A stretch of DNA of 64,000 bases from Paraspadella gotoi. Taxonomy: Eukaryota; Chaetognatha. The stretch covers positions 4,655,834 through 4,719,833 of the forward strand of contig JBJCIZ010000239.1 in the NCBI GenBank assembly GCA_051294375.1, written 5' to 3'. Position 1 is the first letter of the stretch. Each line of letters begins with the position of its first letter. Position numbers and translations under genes: made by a program. Positions 40,543 through 50,850 of the stretch are shown here, piece after piece. The notes beneath the pieces were generated by a model. The model was not told the origin of the DNA. It searched no databases and saw only the letters and a program-made list of their open reading frames with translations.

Positions 40543-41060
40543 GTCGGATCTGCTTATCGTAGATTTCGATTCTATAACCCACTTGGACAATTCGTCGTTC
40601 CCACCGCGAAATATTGTCGTTAAATTATTTAGATGATATCAAAACATTGAATTTTGATAATTTATGAAAAAAAAGAAGTGCTGTGGACGAACATATAGTC
40701 TGTCTGTCTGTTTGTCTGTCTGCCTGTCTGTCAATTCGTCCTTCCGTCCGTCCGTCCCCAGTTAGCATTAAACTCAAATTACTCGTGATTGCATAGATGG
40801 ATTTGAATGGGTTTAAAGTTTTGATGGAATCGTACAAGTGGAAATCAGTTTAAATTAAAAAAAGTCACATTTAGTTGATTTTTTAAAATATTTATTCATA
40901 ATTATTCCAAATAATCATATTTAGATACATGAATTGAGATGAAATTTTGTGTGTGATTAGGAAAGTGTGTATTTGTACTGAAGAAAACGTTTTTATGGAA
41001 TTGTCCAAGTGGAAAAAAGTTTAAATAGAAAAAACCAAAATCACATTTTTAAAATTTTAA
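40539..41060 (+). repeat. Repeat family with TCTGTCCGTC tract, copy 2
   Basis: Same order as at 36464: TAGTCGGATCTGCTTATCG, ATATCAAAACATTGAATTT, (CTGT/CCGT)n at 40694-40757, GTGGAAATCAGTTTAAA. A second GTGTGTGATTAGGAAAGTG block (40949-41060) recurs at 46325-46445, followed in both places by CT repeats and a GATTGATTG stretch. The frame at 40625-40837 is a repeat translation. Confidence 0.65.
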
Positions 41061-41071
41061 ATTCTCTCTCT

Positions 41072-41119
<48 letters not shown>

Positions 41120-41440
41120 CCATCTATCTATCTCTCTCTATCTATCTCTCTCTATCTCTTTCTCTGACATAAAATGATTGATTGGCTGATTTATCATTAC
41201 GATGTTTGTTAATATGATTATTATTATGATTGATTGATTTTCATTAAATGAAAATTCAAAATTCTAATTCAAATATCTCTATTGCTTGAGGTCTTTCGTG
41301 AGACACCGTGACAGCCCTTTCACAAAAGCAAATAAAGCAGACTGTCTCCTTACTTGATCAACAGCTACAAAAACTGATCCTGGACGAAGATATCTTAAAA
41401 CACTATCGCAAATAGGCTATTAACTCAAAACTTTAAGATC

Positions 41441-41848
41441 ATGAATTTTCTTCCTTTATCACTGATTCTCAGCAGTGTCCTTAATATTTTTGACCTTGGG
41501 TCAGATGTACAAATTACAATCAATTATTTGCTTTCAACTCAAAACCTAATGAATAAAATAGGATGGGTACTCCTATTTATTCTGTTATTTCATGCTATGT
41601 CATCGGCAATTTATTGTAAAATTTGTTTTGCGAAAAACGGACAAAATTTTCCTCGGCTGCTGGGAAGCAAAAAGAGAAAAGTTGTGATATTTTTATTTGC
41701 GTTACTTGGATTGGCAGAGGTGCCATTGCTCATTGATTTTCATTTAGATGGCGCCTCTCTTGCACGGTTGGTCAAATTAATTTATCGTTACTTCAAATCA
41801 AGTATACAAGTTTTTATAACCTTGTACATTTCAAAATTACACGTATAA
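41441..41848 (+). CDS. 5' part of a polytopic membrane protein locus (weakly XK-related-like)
   Basis: The frame opens with an ATG and encodes three or four hydrophobic helices. The first carries NIFDLGSDVQITINY, which recalls the acidic DxGxD motif in the first helix of XK-related (XKR) scramblase-family proteins. Near the end is YRYFKSSIQVFITLY, in the place where XKR proteins have an E-S-x-P-Q-L motif; the key proline and glutamate are absent. A GT donor at 41802 would cut the frame after residue 120, otherwise it runs to a TAA at 41846. Base composition is less biased than the flanking satellite DNA. The family assignment is by memory of motif layout only. It could also be an unrelated multi-pass receptor or transporter. 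Confidence 0.4.
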   Translation: MNFLPLSLILSSVLNIFDLGSDVQITINYLLSTQNLMNKIGWVLLFILLFHAMSSAIYCKICFAKNGQNFPRLLGSKKRKVVIFLFALLGLAEVPLLIDFHLDGASLARLVKLIYRYFKSSIQVFITLYISKLHV

Positions 41849-42018
41849 ACTATTGTGTGCTACAATTGATTTCACAAGTTTTATAAATGTATAAACGTTT
41901 ATTCATGAGCACAAACATAAAATATTTATAGAATTATTTATCTCATAATTTTTTGATGGTTTTCTTTCCAAAAATTGTTTTGAAGTAATGATATATCATC
42001 ATTGTAAATAACGCACAG

Positions 42019-42165
42019 GATGGAGGATTTAAAAACTGTCAAACAAAATATGTTTATAAATCTAAATTTTATACATATTCTATTGGAATCGTTCCCTCAG
42101 CTTTTGATTCAAAGTGGGGCCACGATGATGTCCTGGATTTCAGCATCAAATGGAAAGCGCCAATC
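42019..42165 (+). CDS. Possible internal exon of the 41.4-44.7 kb membrane-protein locus
   Basis: An open frame with no start codon runs through this segment and is preceded by a CAG acceptor at 42016-42018. It reads as a soluble segment with one Cys and many aromatic residues, including IGIVPSAFDSKWGHDDVLDF. It could form an extracellular loop between membrane segments of the neighbouring frames. The phase (0) does not match the donor proposed at 41802 (phase 1), so the model is incomplete or the locus is decaying. Confidence 0.25.
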
Positions 42166-42384
42166 ATTTTTTTTTTCAATACTAACATGATAAAGTTAAA
42201 ACAATGACTGAAAGTATAAAGAAAGCAAGAAATAAATAAAAAAAGCAAACGGCAGAAAAAATATGTATGTAGAGTTGTAGACTAAGTAAATTAAAGAAAA
42301 GGAAAAATAAAATAAAAACATAAAAAATAAATAAAGTCTTGTGGCAGCAAGACTTAAAGCTGCCTCACTGTTGTCCGTCCTCAG

Positions 42385-42640
42385 TCTCGTCTCAATGGCT
42401 GAGCAGGCTAATCCATCCGTGCGTCCCGGGTTCAATCCCTGGGTATCCCGGTTCTGGCTTAAACGTGACGGTGCCGGTATAAACATGCCAGTGACAGGAG
42501 GCGGTCACTGAGGGTCCGCAGCCCCTACGCCAGTTTGTGAGATACCCCGCGCCCCGGGTATCACAGGCTATCCTCCCGTTGCCATAGTCTCACGTTAAGC
42601 ATGTAAAAATGATTTAATTATTTAAAAAAAAAAACGCACA
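42385..42640 (+). repeat. tRNA-derived SINE
   Basis: An A-box-like TGGCTGAGCAGG lies at 42396-42407 and a B-box GGGTTCAATCC at 42428-42438 with ~30-bp spacing, as in a tRNA. A non-tRNA body of about 170 bp follows (GC-rich, CAGTGACAGGAGGCGGTCAC region), then an A-rich tail at about 42625-42636. It lies just before the middle exon of the membrane-protein locus. Confidence 0.7.
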
Positions 42641-42644
42641 AAAA

Positions 42645-43340
42645 TTGAACAAAGTAGAAAAAAAAGAAGTAAATTGGCGCTTTGTTGAAGAGTTGTGTAC
42701 ACCCTCATTTAAAAGTCGTGGTAAAAACAGAAATTTAAAAGTATTGGTGATGATGAACAATACATTGGTAAAAACCACCACGAAATGTGGTTGTGATTAT
42801 TACGGCGGCGTTTCTACAGGTAACCGACCTGGGCTCCGTGTAAAAATCACATGCAGTTGGCCAATTACATCATATAACACGTTACTGTCGATCGCCATGT
42901 CTACGATCAGTCTATCAAAAATGGCCGTACGTTACAGGCACTCGGAACAAGCTTGTTCACGGGTAACAAGCTTTGCTCGCATGGCAATCGGAATTTGCCA
43001 GGGCATCTATGGATCGACTTTTATCTTATATCTCCTCAACTTGAAATCGATTAATTTTTCTTATTGGTTCGGCATCCTGACTCCTTTGCTTCTTCTGAGA
43101 CTCTTCACTCCTTTTGAATTGTACGAAATCGCGAAGAACATAAAAAACGTCAATTTACTCTCCACGAAGAAAGTTCGAAAAATGAACCGCTTTCAACTGA
43201 CCACGTTACCAGTCATTAATTTTTTTCTCGTCTCGATGATATTTTACTTCGATAAGCAAAATAAGATTAGCAAAGTTATTTTTAACAAGAGGGACGGTGG
43301 GGATTTTCCAAATTTCGGAAAAATCATTCACCGGTTTTAA
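42645..43340 (+). CDS. Middle part of the polytopic membrane protein locus
   Basis: A 231-residue frame. The first ~70 residues are polar and contain a CGCDYYGG segment. From about residue 75 there are alternating hydrophobic helices: NTLLSIAMSTISLSKMAVRY, then GICQGIYGSTFILYLL, then FGILTPLLLLRLF, then VINFFLVSMIFYF. The first of these resembles the SIxSSLLSLSWALxSY region of XK-related proteins, which fits the motif order in the upstream frame. The start codon lies only a few bases after the A-rich tail of a SINE, so the true exon start is probably further in; a TTTCTACAG acceptor sits at 42811-42819. It ends in a stop 63 nt before the next frame takes over. Confidence 0.4.
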   Translation: MNKVEKKEVNWRFVEELCTPSFKSRGKNRNLKVLVMMNNTLVKTTTKCGCDYYGGVSTGNRPGLRVKITCSWPITSYNTLLSIAMSTISLSKMAVRYRHSEQACSRVTSFARMAIGICQGIYGSTFILYLLNLKSINFSYWFGILTPLLLLRLFTPFELYEIAKNIKNVNLLSTKKVRKMNRFQLTTLPVINFFLVSMIFYFDKQNKISKVIFNKRDGGDFPNFGKIIHRF

Positions 43341-44091
43341 GATTATTCAGTTTCGGGACTTATGGTCATCGGAATGAAAGAACTTTTCAAATAAAAGGAT
43401 TTTTGAGCAACAAAGAACAATGGGTAAAAGCCATTTCCAATTTTTTACAAATTAACGAGGAGAAAGGGGATCCGTATTACGCGCAGATGGCAGTTTACGA
43501 CTTCAAAGTGGGCAATTATTTATTTCTGTCCCCTAATTATCCATTGATCTTGATACTTTTAATATGTGATTTTGCGTTGAATTTGAAATACGCTGTTGTC
43601 AATATACCCAGCGTCCAATTTTTTCGACATTGTCTTTTTATACTTATTTTAGTTTTTTTTAGCAGCATTGCTTATATCAATTTATATCATATGGTGAGGC
43701 ATATGAATATTTTACATCTTCGAAAGCATTTAGGTTCAAAAAGTAAAATGTATGCTCCATTTTCAACGTTGACTACACTACAGTCTAAATATTTCTTATT
43801 TACTGGAAAAAGACCGTTTAATGTTTCTGCTATTACTCAGAAAGAATGGAACAAAAAATTGATTAATTCTCACAAAGAAATTTTTGCTTTTGGGAGTCTT
43901 TTATCTAATTATTTTTTATAATTGCTGCTTTTATAGTTTCAATATTGTTTAATGAGTTGTTAAAAAAATTTTTGAACAGCAAAATAAGATGTTTAATAGG
44001 AGGTCTAATTTGTTTGTCAGGCTTTGGATTTACCTGGTTTTTAAAGCATTGGTCAGATGTTCTTCAACAAAAATACCTCGATTTATTTTAA
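43286..44091 (+). pseudogene. 3' part of the membrane protein locus, frame broken at a T run
   Basis: The frame is open from 43286 and reads naturally from about 43340 (residues such as GTYGHRNERTFQIKGFL), through three or four hydrophobic helices, to a stop at 43921. It overlaps the end of the preceding frame, so either a short intron or a frameshift lies near 43290-43350. Just before the stop is a run of six T (about 43912-43917). One base more in that run would continue the frame through two further helices (FIIAAFIVSILFNELLKKF and CLIGGLICLSGFGFTWFLKHW region) to a TAA at 44089. This suggests a sequencing or assembly indel, or true decay of the gene. No ATG is close to the start, so this is an internal or terminal exon. 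Confidence 0.4.
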
Positions 44092-44418
44092 ATTGTGCAA
44101 TATTTCAGGAGCAGCCAATTATAATGATGACATCATATTTATGACGACATGATTATTTATGATTTTCTCTATTTGATATTAATCAATGAAAATACATTTA
44201 AAGTTTACTGCATTTTTTTTTAACATCGTTAAAATTACTGTCATCTATTCTAAACGGTCAGTCACGGTGTGGCAAAATACTGCTAAAAATAATTGTAATA
44301 TTATTTTTTTTGTTTTCATCTACTTTTTTTCAATTTATAAACTCTCCTCAAAACCCTTCTTATCACAACTTTCTTCGCGTATTTTCTACATTAGATGCAG
44401 TAAAAAACTTCAGAAATT

Positions 44419-44694
44419 TTGAAAACAAGAAGTGCTTCTGATTTTGATTTTGAAAAGTATACTCCAATGTATCGTTTAGTACAACAATTTAAAATACTGT
44501 TTCATCTTTGCCCTGGAGGATATTCCAGGGTGTCGAAGAAACACGTAGAAATCGTCAAAATCTCAATCAAAGAATTTTCCCAAATTTTTGAGGGATTTTT
44601 AGAGAGCATTAGGCCAAACATTTTTGACAAACATAACATATTGTTCTTAGTACTTTCGTTTTTCCCAGCAGTACTATTATTGTCATATGTTTAA
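44419..44694 (+). CDS. Possible terminal exon with a membrane-anchored C-terminus
   Basis: An open frame of about 91 codons that lacks an ATG start; a possible acceptor AAG lies at the beginning. It contains a polar, amphipathic first part (EKYTPMYRLVQQFKILF) and ends with a hydrophobic helix (ILFLVLSFFPAVLLLSYV) right before the stop. An AATAAA signal follows within two bases. The partly overlapping frame 44186-44422 is hydrophobic but AT-rich and less convincing. This may be the last exon of the locus that begins at 41441, or a separate partial gene copy. Confidence 0.3.
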   Translation: MKTRSASDFDFEKYTPMYRLVQQFKILFHLCPGGYSRVSKKHVEIVKISIKEFSQIFEGFLESIRPNIFDKHNILFLVLSFFPAVLLLSYV

Positions 44695-44695
44695 A

Positions 44696-44717
44696 AATAA
44701 AAGGGGCAAAGAATAAA
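44696..44717 (+). promoter_or_regulatory. Polyadenylation signals
   Basis: AATAAA occurs at 44696-44701 and again at 44712-44717, directly after the stop codon at 44694, as expected for the 3' end of the preceding frame. In AT-rich DNA such matches also arise by chance. Confidence 0.35.
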
Positions 44718-44719
44718 AA

Positions 44720-45600
44720 CAATACGCACCAAAGTCCAAATACTACTAAATAATATTTTTTAATAACTCACATTTTCACTATTTTCTATTTACATAAGTT
44801 TATGCCCTTTGTTTCTTCTATTTTCTTCGTTTTTGTGAGCTCCTATATTTAACTAAACTTTTTTGAGAAATAAATATTAGCAGCGTATAATATCTCGGTT
44901 TTAATCTTAGAAATGAAAAAGGACTTGTCTTTGACCCATTATCTGATTTATTCTCTTTCTACCGCTCTAGCAATTGTCTCTTTAATTCCTTGTATAAACC
45001 CTCAGTAGAAGTTTTAATGCGTTTGTACCATACCAATTGGGTCACAATACTTATGTGTACACAAAAATAAAGTGAAAAAGAACCTTGTAAAAAGTAAATA
45101 TAGCAATAAATGATGGCATTATAAAAGTTTTTGGTTGGAGAGAGTAGGATCAGTAAGATCCTTATTTGAATATAATGATATTTAAAAAAAATTGCTTGAA
45201 AATCTAAAAACTTTTAACCATGCTATTTTCCTCTTAAAACATTATTCTAAAAATCTTGTCAACTTATTGTTAATTTCTTTATTTCCTTCTATTAATTTAA
45301 ATATTTATATATTGTTAAATTGTAAACTATACAATTTTGGTGTTTATCTATAATGCTGTATGCCCTTTTGAATGTACTGCTTCAACTAAACTTCAACTGA
45401 ACTTCAACGAATAAAACACATATACGTACCTTAAAAATAATTAAAACCTGAAATTTCTTTTAAAGTCTGACACAAAGTAGTAAGAGTATATAATGTATAA
45501 TTTACTAAATGATTTTTTACTTGTACTTTAGGTAAATCCTCAAAACAAGAGAACAAAAGAAATGGACTACTAGTAGTCGGGCATTGCCTAAGTTCACCCC
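44720..45600. other. AT-rich DNA without a recognised feature
   Basis: No splice-bounded or ATG-initiated frame of note between the membrane-protein locus and the 17-bp array. Confidence 0.5.
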
Positions 45601-45612
45601 GCCTATAGCATG

Positions 45613-46252
45613 ACACCGGTGGCTGTGGTATTCCTCCCACACGGGATTCCTCCCAACTGGATTCCTCCCACACGGGATTCCTCCCACGCGGGATTCCTCC
45701 CCATGGGATTCCTCCCTAACGGGATTCCTCCCACACGGGATTCCTCCCCGCGGGATTCTCCAGGAAATTCCTCCCCATAGAATTCCTCCCAAGCTTCCTC
45801 ACACGGGATTCCTCCCACAGAGAATTCCTCCCACGGATTCCTCCAGGGATCCTCCCGCGGGATTCCTCCACACGGGATTCCTCCCACGCGGATCCTCCAC
45901 ACGGGATCCCTCCCACGCGGGATTCCTCCCACACGGGATTCTCCCCGGATTTCCCCGGGATTCCTCCACACGGGATCTCCACGGGATTCCTCCCACCGGG
46001 ATTCCTCCACGCGGGATCCTCCACACGGATTCCTCCCACGCGGGATTCTCCCACACGGGATTCCTCCACGCGGGATTCCTCCCACCACGGATTCCACACG
46101 ATTCCCCACCGGGATTCCTCCAACAGGGATTCCTCCCACCGGGATTCCCACGGATTCCTCCACACTAATTTCCTCCAACACTGATTCCTCCCACACGGGA
46201 TTCCTCCCACACGGATTCTCACACGATTCCTCCCACACCGGGATTCCTCCCT
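45613..46252 (+). repeat. 17-bp minisatellite, array 4
   Basis: More than 35 units of GGGATTCCTCCCACACG. The left border ACCGGTGGCTGTGGTATTCC is the exact complement of the border at ~13305-13325 around a single unit. So arrays have defined edges. Confidence 0.85.
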
Positions 46253-46320
46253 TAAATTGTGATTAACTTTCATGTTGCATGTTCTTGTTTCAAGAAAAAA
46301 ATTGATTCATTAAAATAAAT

Positions 46321-46485
46321 ATTTTGTGTGTGGGTAGGAAAGTATGTGATAAAGCTGAATATAAATTTTTTGATGTAATCGTAGTTGTGGAAAAAGAGTT
46401 CAAATTAGAAAACCAAAAGAGAAAAGACACATTTATTTGAATTTTTAAAGTTTCTCTCTCTATCTCTCTCTGATTGATTGATTGA
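46321..46485 (+). repeat. Repeat family with TCTGTCCGTC tract, 3' fragment
   Basis: A diverged copy of 40943-41160 only; the 5' part and the tetranucleotide tract are absent. Confidence 0.55.
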
Positions 46486-46489
46486 TTGA

Positions 46490-46695
46490 TTGACCAAATA
46501 AGCCAATTGACAAAATATGCCAGTTGACCAAATTCTGCAGGTTAACCAAATTATGCCATTGACCAAATTATGCCTGTTGACCAAATTATGGCCAGTTTAC
46601 CAAATTTTTGTCAGTTGACTAAAGTATGCCAGTTGACCAAATAATGCAAGTTGATTAAATTATGCAAGTTGACCAAGTTACTTATTACCACTTAA
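46490..46695 (-). repeat. 18-bp minisatellite, inverted copy
   Basis: About ten units of CAGTTGACCAAATTATGC, the complement of the satellite at 6355-6760. A short inverted 17-bp array follows at 46750-46830. Confidence 0.75.
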
Positions 46696-46749
46696 TTATC
46701 GTAGGCAGATCGACATTGTTTGCTCAAACTTGTTTTTTTTTATTGGACG

Positions 46750-46830
46750 TGGGAGAATCCGCGTGGGAGGAATCCCGCGTGGGAGGAATCCCGTGTGGGA
46801 GGAATACCGCGTGGAGGAATCCGTTGGGAG
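46750..46830 (-). repeat. 17-bp minisatellite, array 5 (short, inverted)
   Basis: Four to five units of GTGGGAGGAATCCCGCG next to the 18-bp satellite. Confidence 0.75.
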
Positions 46831-47132
46831 GAATAATTTAAATTTTTCTTTGTTGTACATTACATAATGTATTATTTTGTCTCTCCCTGTTTTTCTCTCT
46901 CTCTCTCTTCTCTCCTCTCTCCTTCTGTTCTCTCTCTCTCTCTTTCACAATTGACCATTTCACTTCTTTTCACAATGATTCTGTCCTCAACTCAAACTGT
47001 AACTCATTCTTTAACAACTATCTCTGTGTTGGAAACTTTTGGCCTCTCTCTCTCTCTCTCTCTTTCTCTCTCACTCTCTTCTTCTCTCTCCTTCTCCTTC
47101 TTTTACACAAATTTGTTAATGCATCATTACTG

Positions 47133-47163
47133 CTGATGAAGACTCGAAATGAAGAGTCGAAAC
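47133..47163 (+). ncRNA. Hammerhead-ribozyme-like core, probably of a Penelope-like element
   Basis: CTGATGA (47133-47139), one extra A, stem GACTC (47141-47145), loop GAAATGAA, stem GAGTC (47154-47158), then GAAAC (47159-47163). These are the two conserved strands of a hammerhead core enclosing a perfect 5-bp stem II. Penelope-like retroelements are known to carry such motifs near their ends. An AATAAA lies at 47177-47182. The cleavage-site strand and a clear stem I/III partner were not found upstream, and the extra A departs from the canonical core, so activity is doubtful. No reverse transcriptase frame is visible here. Confidence 0.4.
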
Positions 47164-47689
47164 ATGTCCTTATACTAATAAAAAATCGTTGACAAAACAT
47201 TTCCAAACTTGGTTAAATGAATTTAGTTCATAACATTTTATTTTATTTATGAGTCCATTTAAACGTTAGTGTCTGTTAGTGTTTGTTTCTGTTGAATTTT
47301 AATAGTTTAGTTTTTACTTGCTTACTGTTTTCTAGTTTTATACACTGATACTGTTTTTGATTTTGTCATACTGTTTTTGGTAAATAAAAAAAAAAAAATA
47401 AAAAAATAAAAAAAAAGTTTGTAAGAGGAAGTCAGAATCGTCGAAAATCTTAAAAGGCGAGAATGTTGAAAAAAGGGAGAGGAATTTTGATTGTTTTTGG
47501 TAGATTTCTTCTAAAAATCTTATCTTATCCAAAAATATAAAAATATTATGAAAAAAGGTTTGAGATCAAATATCAGAATTTGGTTCTATGATATACTTTT
47601 TTCCTAGATAGTATGTTATCTATTTTTCATGTCCGGTCTTTTTTTTCGTTTATTTATTTATTTTCTTTTCTTTTCTCTCTCTAAAAACG

Positions 47690-47989
47690 AGCGACCCTCG
47701 GGGAAGAGATCAACGGATCGTTACCGCGGCCAGACGGCCCGACGGCTCCCGTGCCATGCCGGCTGTTTACCCGGCCCCCGAGCCTCGGCGGCTCGTTATC
47801 CGATCCCAGAAGCCGGCGCAGCCCCGACGGGCTCGTTCCGAGGTCGCGAAGGGTAAAAAGGCCTTCGAGAGGGGCACCTCAGTCGGGGTCAGGAGTCTGG
47901 GTCAAAGTGTGGGCCGCGGCGGGCGAGAGAAGGGCATAGAAAAAGAAAAGGGCCATAACGGCCGAATCGGCACGTTTAGGGGCCGTTGA
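47690..47989 (+). CDS. GC-rich island with a basic, Arg/Pro-rich open frame
   Basis: About 300 bases of high GC and CpG content are set in AT-rich and GA-repeat DNA. The longest frame encodes a basic Arg/Pro/Gly-rich chain (AMPAVYPAPEPRRLVIRSQK and later GKKAFERGTSVGVRSLGQSV) ending in TGA at 47987-47989. All three plus frames are partly open because GC-rich DNA has few stops, so coding status is weak. It could be a CpG-island first exon, an old mobile element piece or contaminant-like sequence. Confidence 0.2.
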   Translation, partial: SDPRGRDQRIVTAARRPDGSRAMPAVYPAPEPRRLVIRSQKPAQPRRARSEVAKGKKAFERGTSVGVRSLGQSVGRGGREKGIEKEKGHNGRIGTFRGR

Positions 47990-48077
47990 GGCTTCGCTTT
48001 GCCAACAAGAAAACAGGCTGGTCATAAAAAAGGGGAGAAGAAAAAGGGTTTTTTTGAAAAGAAGAAAATGGTCGTTG

Positions 48078-48081
<4 letters not shown>

Positions 48082-48170
<89 letters not shown>
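48082..48170 (+). repeat. (GA)n microsatellite, ~89 bp
   Basis: Pure GA dinucleotides directly after the GC-rich island. Confidence 0.95.
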
Positions 48171-48173
<3 letters not shown>

Positions 48174-48589
48174 CGTTTCCAAAACTCGTGTGGTTTTCAA
48201 AACAATTCGCAATTTGAGATATCAAACAACATTAAGTCTCAGAAGAAAAGTTAATTTCAACTTTGTTCATGAAAACATAAATTATTATTTTTCGGTTTAT
48301 TTCGTTTGAGTTCATTTTAAACCACTGACTTCTAAAATTTCTTGAAATTAGGAATACACACTGTTTTGAAAAAGAATTCCGTTCCATCTATTTCCGAGAA
48401 ATGAAAAAAAAAAGTTTTCGAATTAAGTTTTAAGTTTAGAAAGTAAAAGCAATAAAGTAAGTTAAGTAAGGTAAAGCATTAGATTATAATCATTAATGAA
48501 TGATTATTTTAACCATAAGTAGAATTTCTTTGTGTTTTTTTTCCTTCAGTTTTTTTCATGCAAATCTAGTTTTACTGTCTTTTCTTTTT

Positions 48590-49040
48590 TCCCCTTTCTC
48601 CCCTTTCCTTTTATTTCCTTTTCCTTCATTTCCTTTTCTCTCCTTTTCCTCCCTTTCCTTTTATTTCATTTTCCTTCCTTTCATTTTCTTTCCTTTTCCT
48701 ACGCTTCCTTCTTTTTTCTTTTCCTCCCTTTCCTTTTCTTTCCTTTTCTTCCCTTTCTTTTTATTTTCCTTTCTTCCCTTTCCTTTTCTTTTCTTATCCT
48801 CCCTTTCATTTTCTTTCCTGTTCCCCCTTTTCCTTTTCTTTCTTCTTCCTCCCTTTCCTTTTCTTTCCTCCCTTTTTTCTTTCCTTTTCCTCCCTTTCCT
48901 TTTCTTTCCTTTTCTTTCCTTTCTTTTTCTTTCCCTTTCTTCCCTTTCCATTTTCCATTTCATTTTCTTTCCTGTTCCTCCTTTTCCTTTTCTTTCCTTT
49001 CCTCTCTTTCATTTTCTTTCCTTTTTTTTCTCCATCCTTC
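48590..49040 (+). repeat. CCTTTTCTTTCCTTTTCCTC minisatellite
   Basis: Pyrimidine-only units of roughly 18-24 bases; the plus and minus frames are repeat translations. Confidence 0.8.
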
Positions 49041-49186
49041 ATCCAAACAGTTGGTTTCGATTCGCCGAACGCATCGCGAGAAGCCAACTTCCAATCTAAG
49101 AAGAAGCCTCACGCAGATTGTTTCTGGGGATTTTAAGATTTCCATTTTTGTCAATTTCCCTTGTGAGAAACGAGAAAAAAAAGAAG

Positions 49187-49194
<8 letters not shown>

Positions 49195-49266
<72 letters not shown>
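49195..49266 (+). repeat. (GA)n microsatellite
   Basis: Pure apart from one AAG interruption. A second one lies at 49797-49871. Confidence 0.95.
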
Positions 49267-49270
<4 letters not shown>

Positions 49271-49802
49271 CAAGAGATGAGTTTCGCCCAAATTGACCTT
49301 CAGCTAAAAAAATTTCCTCTTTCATTCAGACAAGAAATTTGTTTTAAGCTTGGCACCAGGTTTGTTAATTGTAACAATCAATGGCTGAATGAACTTTGTA
49401 CAATTAACTAAGAGACTTTTAAAAAGCTTGGGTCGAAATAACCGACCAACAAATCAAACAATCAAGGCAACATAAACATTTGGATTTGCTAAATATTTTT
49501 TTCAACGTACATTTCTCAATCAATAAAATTTTAATTATCCATCATTAATTACAATTGATCGTCGTTTCGTAAGGAAAATACAAACAATCAAAAAATAAAC
49601 AGACAAAACAAAAATTATCTTAGAACAACACAATTTCACGTTTCTATAAAAAAAATTAAAATCAGCAAAAATTTTATTTCTTTCTTTTTTCTTTTTTTTT
49701 TGTGGGAAAAGAAAAAAGCAAAGGCGAAGATGGGAGGACATAAACCAGAGAGAAGAATAAAGATATAGCGAAAGTATAAAGAGAGACATAAAAACGAGAG
49801 AG

Positions 49803-49873
<71 letters not shown>

Positions 49874-50009
49874 TATCTGGTTTTGGAGCGAAAGACCGTC
49901 GGCTCCACCTACGAGATAAAAGGAGCCTCTTTTCTTTTTTTTATTTTCTTTCCTCCCTTCGTTATTATCTGCCTTTTTTATTTTTATCTCACACTCTCTC
50001 TCTCTCAAG

Positions 50010-50245
50010 TATGACGCCGTCCAATAAGGGCAGTTTGAACTGGCTATAAGGGGACAGTTTCAACTGCGCCCTCTTTCTGTTCACGAAAACTGTCTTTTTT
50101 CCCTCTGTTTTGGGGAATCCCTACCACTATTTTTCACGGGGATTACTGTTTGAAGCCTTCTGCCTTATCCACGGCGGGGAATCCCCGCCGCTATTTTTGA
50201 TGGGGATTGACGTTTGAAGCCCTGTCCCGCCGTGAATCATCATTA
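50010..50245 (+). repeat. GC-rich block with two tandem ~60-bp units
   Basis: GGGGAATCCCTACCACTATT (50112) and GGGGAATCCCCGCCGCTATT (50177) head two similar units, each ending GTTTGAAGCC. The second contains the near-palindrome CGGCGGGGAATCCCCGCCG. Related GC-rich words occur in the possible MITE at 51380. Confidence 0.45.
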
Positions 50246-50354
50246 TGGGCAGTCCTTGTTATAAAAATATTTTAACTAAAACATACAAAACCTTAACAAT
50301 CCTAATTTAAAAATAAAATAATTTATTTGAATTTAGATTCATTCCTAAACCCTC

Positions 50355-50412
50355 TATTTTATATTCTCTCTCTCTCTCGGTCTACCTCTCTCTTTTTATT
50401 TTTCTATTTTCA

Positions 50413-50446
<34 letters not shown>

Positions 50447-50466
50447 TCTCTTTCAATCTATATCTC

Positions 50467-50504
<38 letters not shown>

Positions 50505-50850
50505 AATCTGTATTTCTCTCTTTTTCTCACTCTATTTCTTTTTTTTTTCTATTTTTATCTCTCTCTCACTTTCTCTCTTTGTCTCTCTTTCTACCTCTCT
50601 CTCTTTTTTTTATTTCATATATCTCTCTCTCTCTGTCTCTGTCTCTTCTTTCTTCTCTGTCTCTCTCTCTATCTCTCTCTCTCTTTATCTCTCTTTGTAT
50701 CTGTATCTCTTTCTCACTCTATTTCTTTTTTTTCTATTTTTTATCTCTCTCTTCACTTTCTTTCTCTCTCTTTGTTCTACCTCTTTCTCTCTTTCTTTTT
50801 TATATTCATATATATATATATATATATATCTCTCTCTCTGTCTGTTTTTT
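50355..50850 (+). repeat. CT/TCTT-rich region
   Basis: CT runs broken by TTTTTT and TCTATTTTTATC; ends with (TA)n at 50811-50828. Confidence 0.85.

Noticed and set aside
47940-47970. GGCCATAACGGCC resembling an SfiI-type adaptor
   Set aside because: It differs from the known adaptor by a base and the flanks are genomic in character; chance is more likely.
49278-49410. Frame starting MSFAQIDLQLKKF after a GA repeat
   Set aside because: Forty-odd codons only, no splice support, and the minus strand is equally open.
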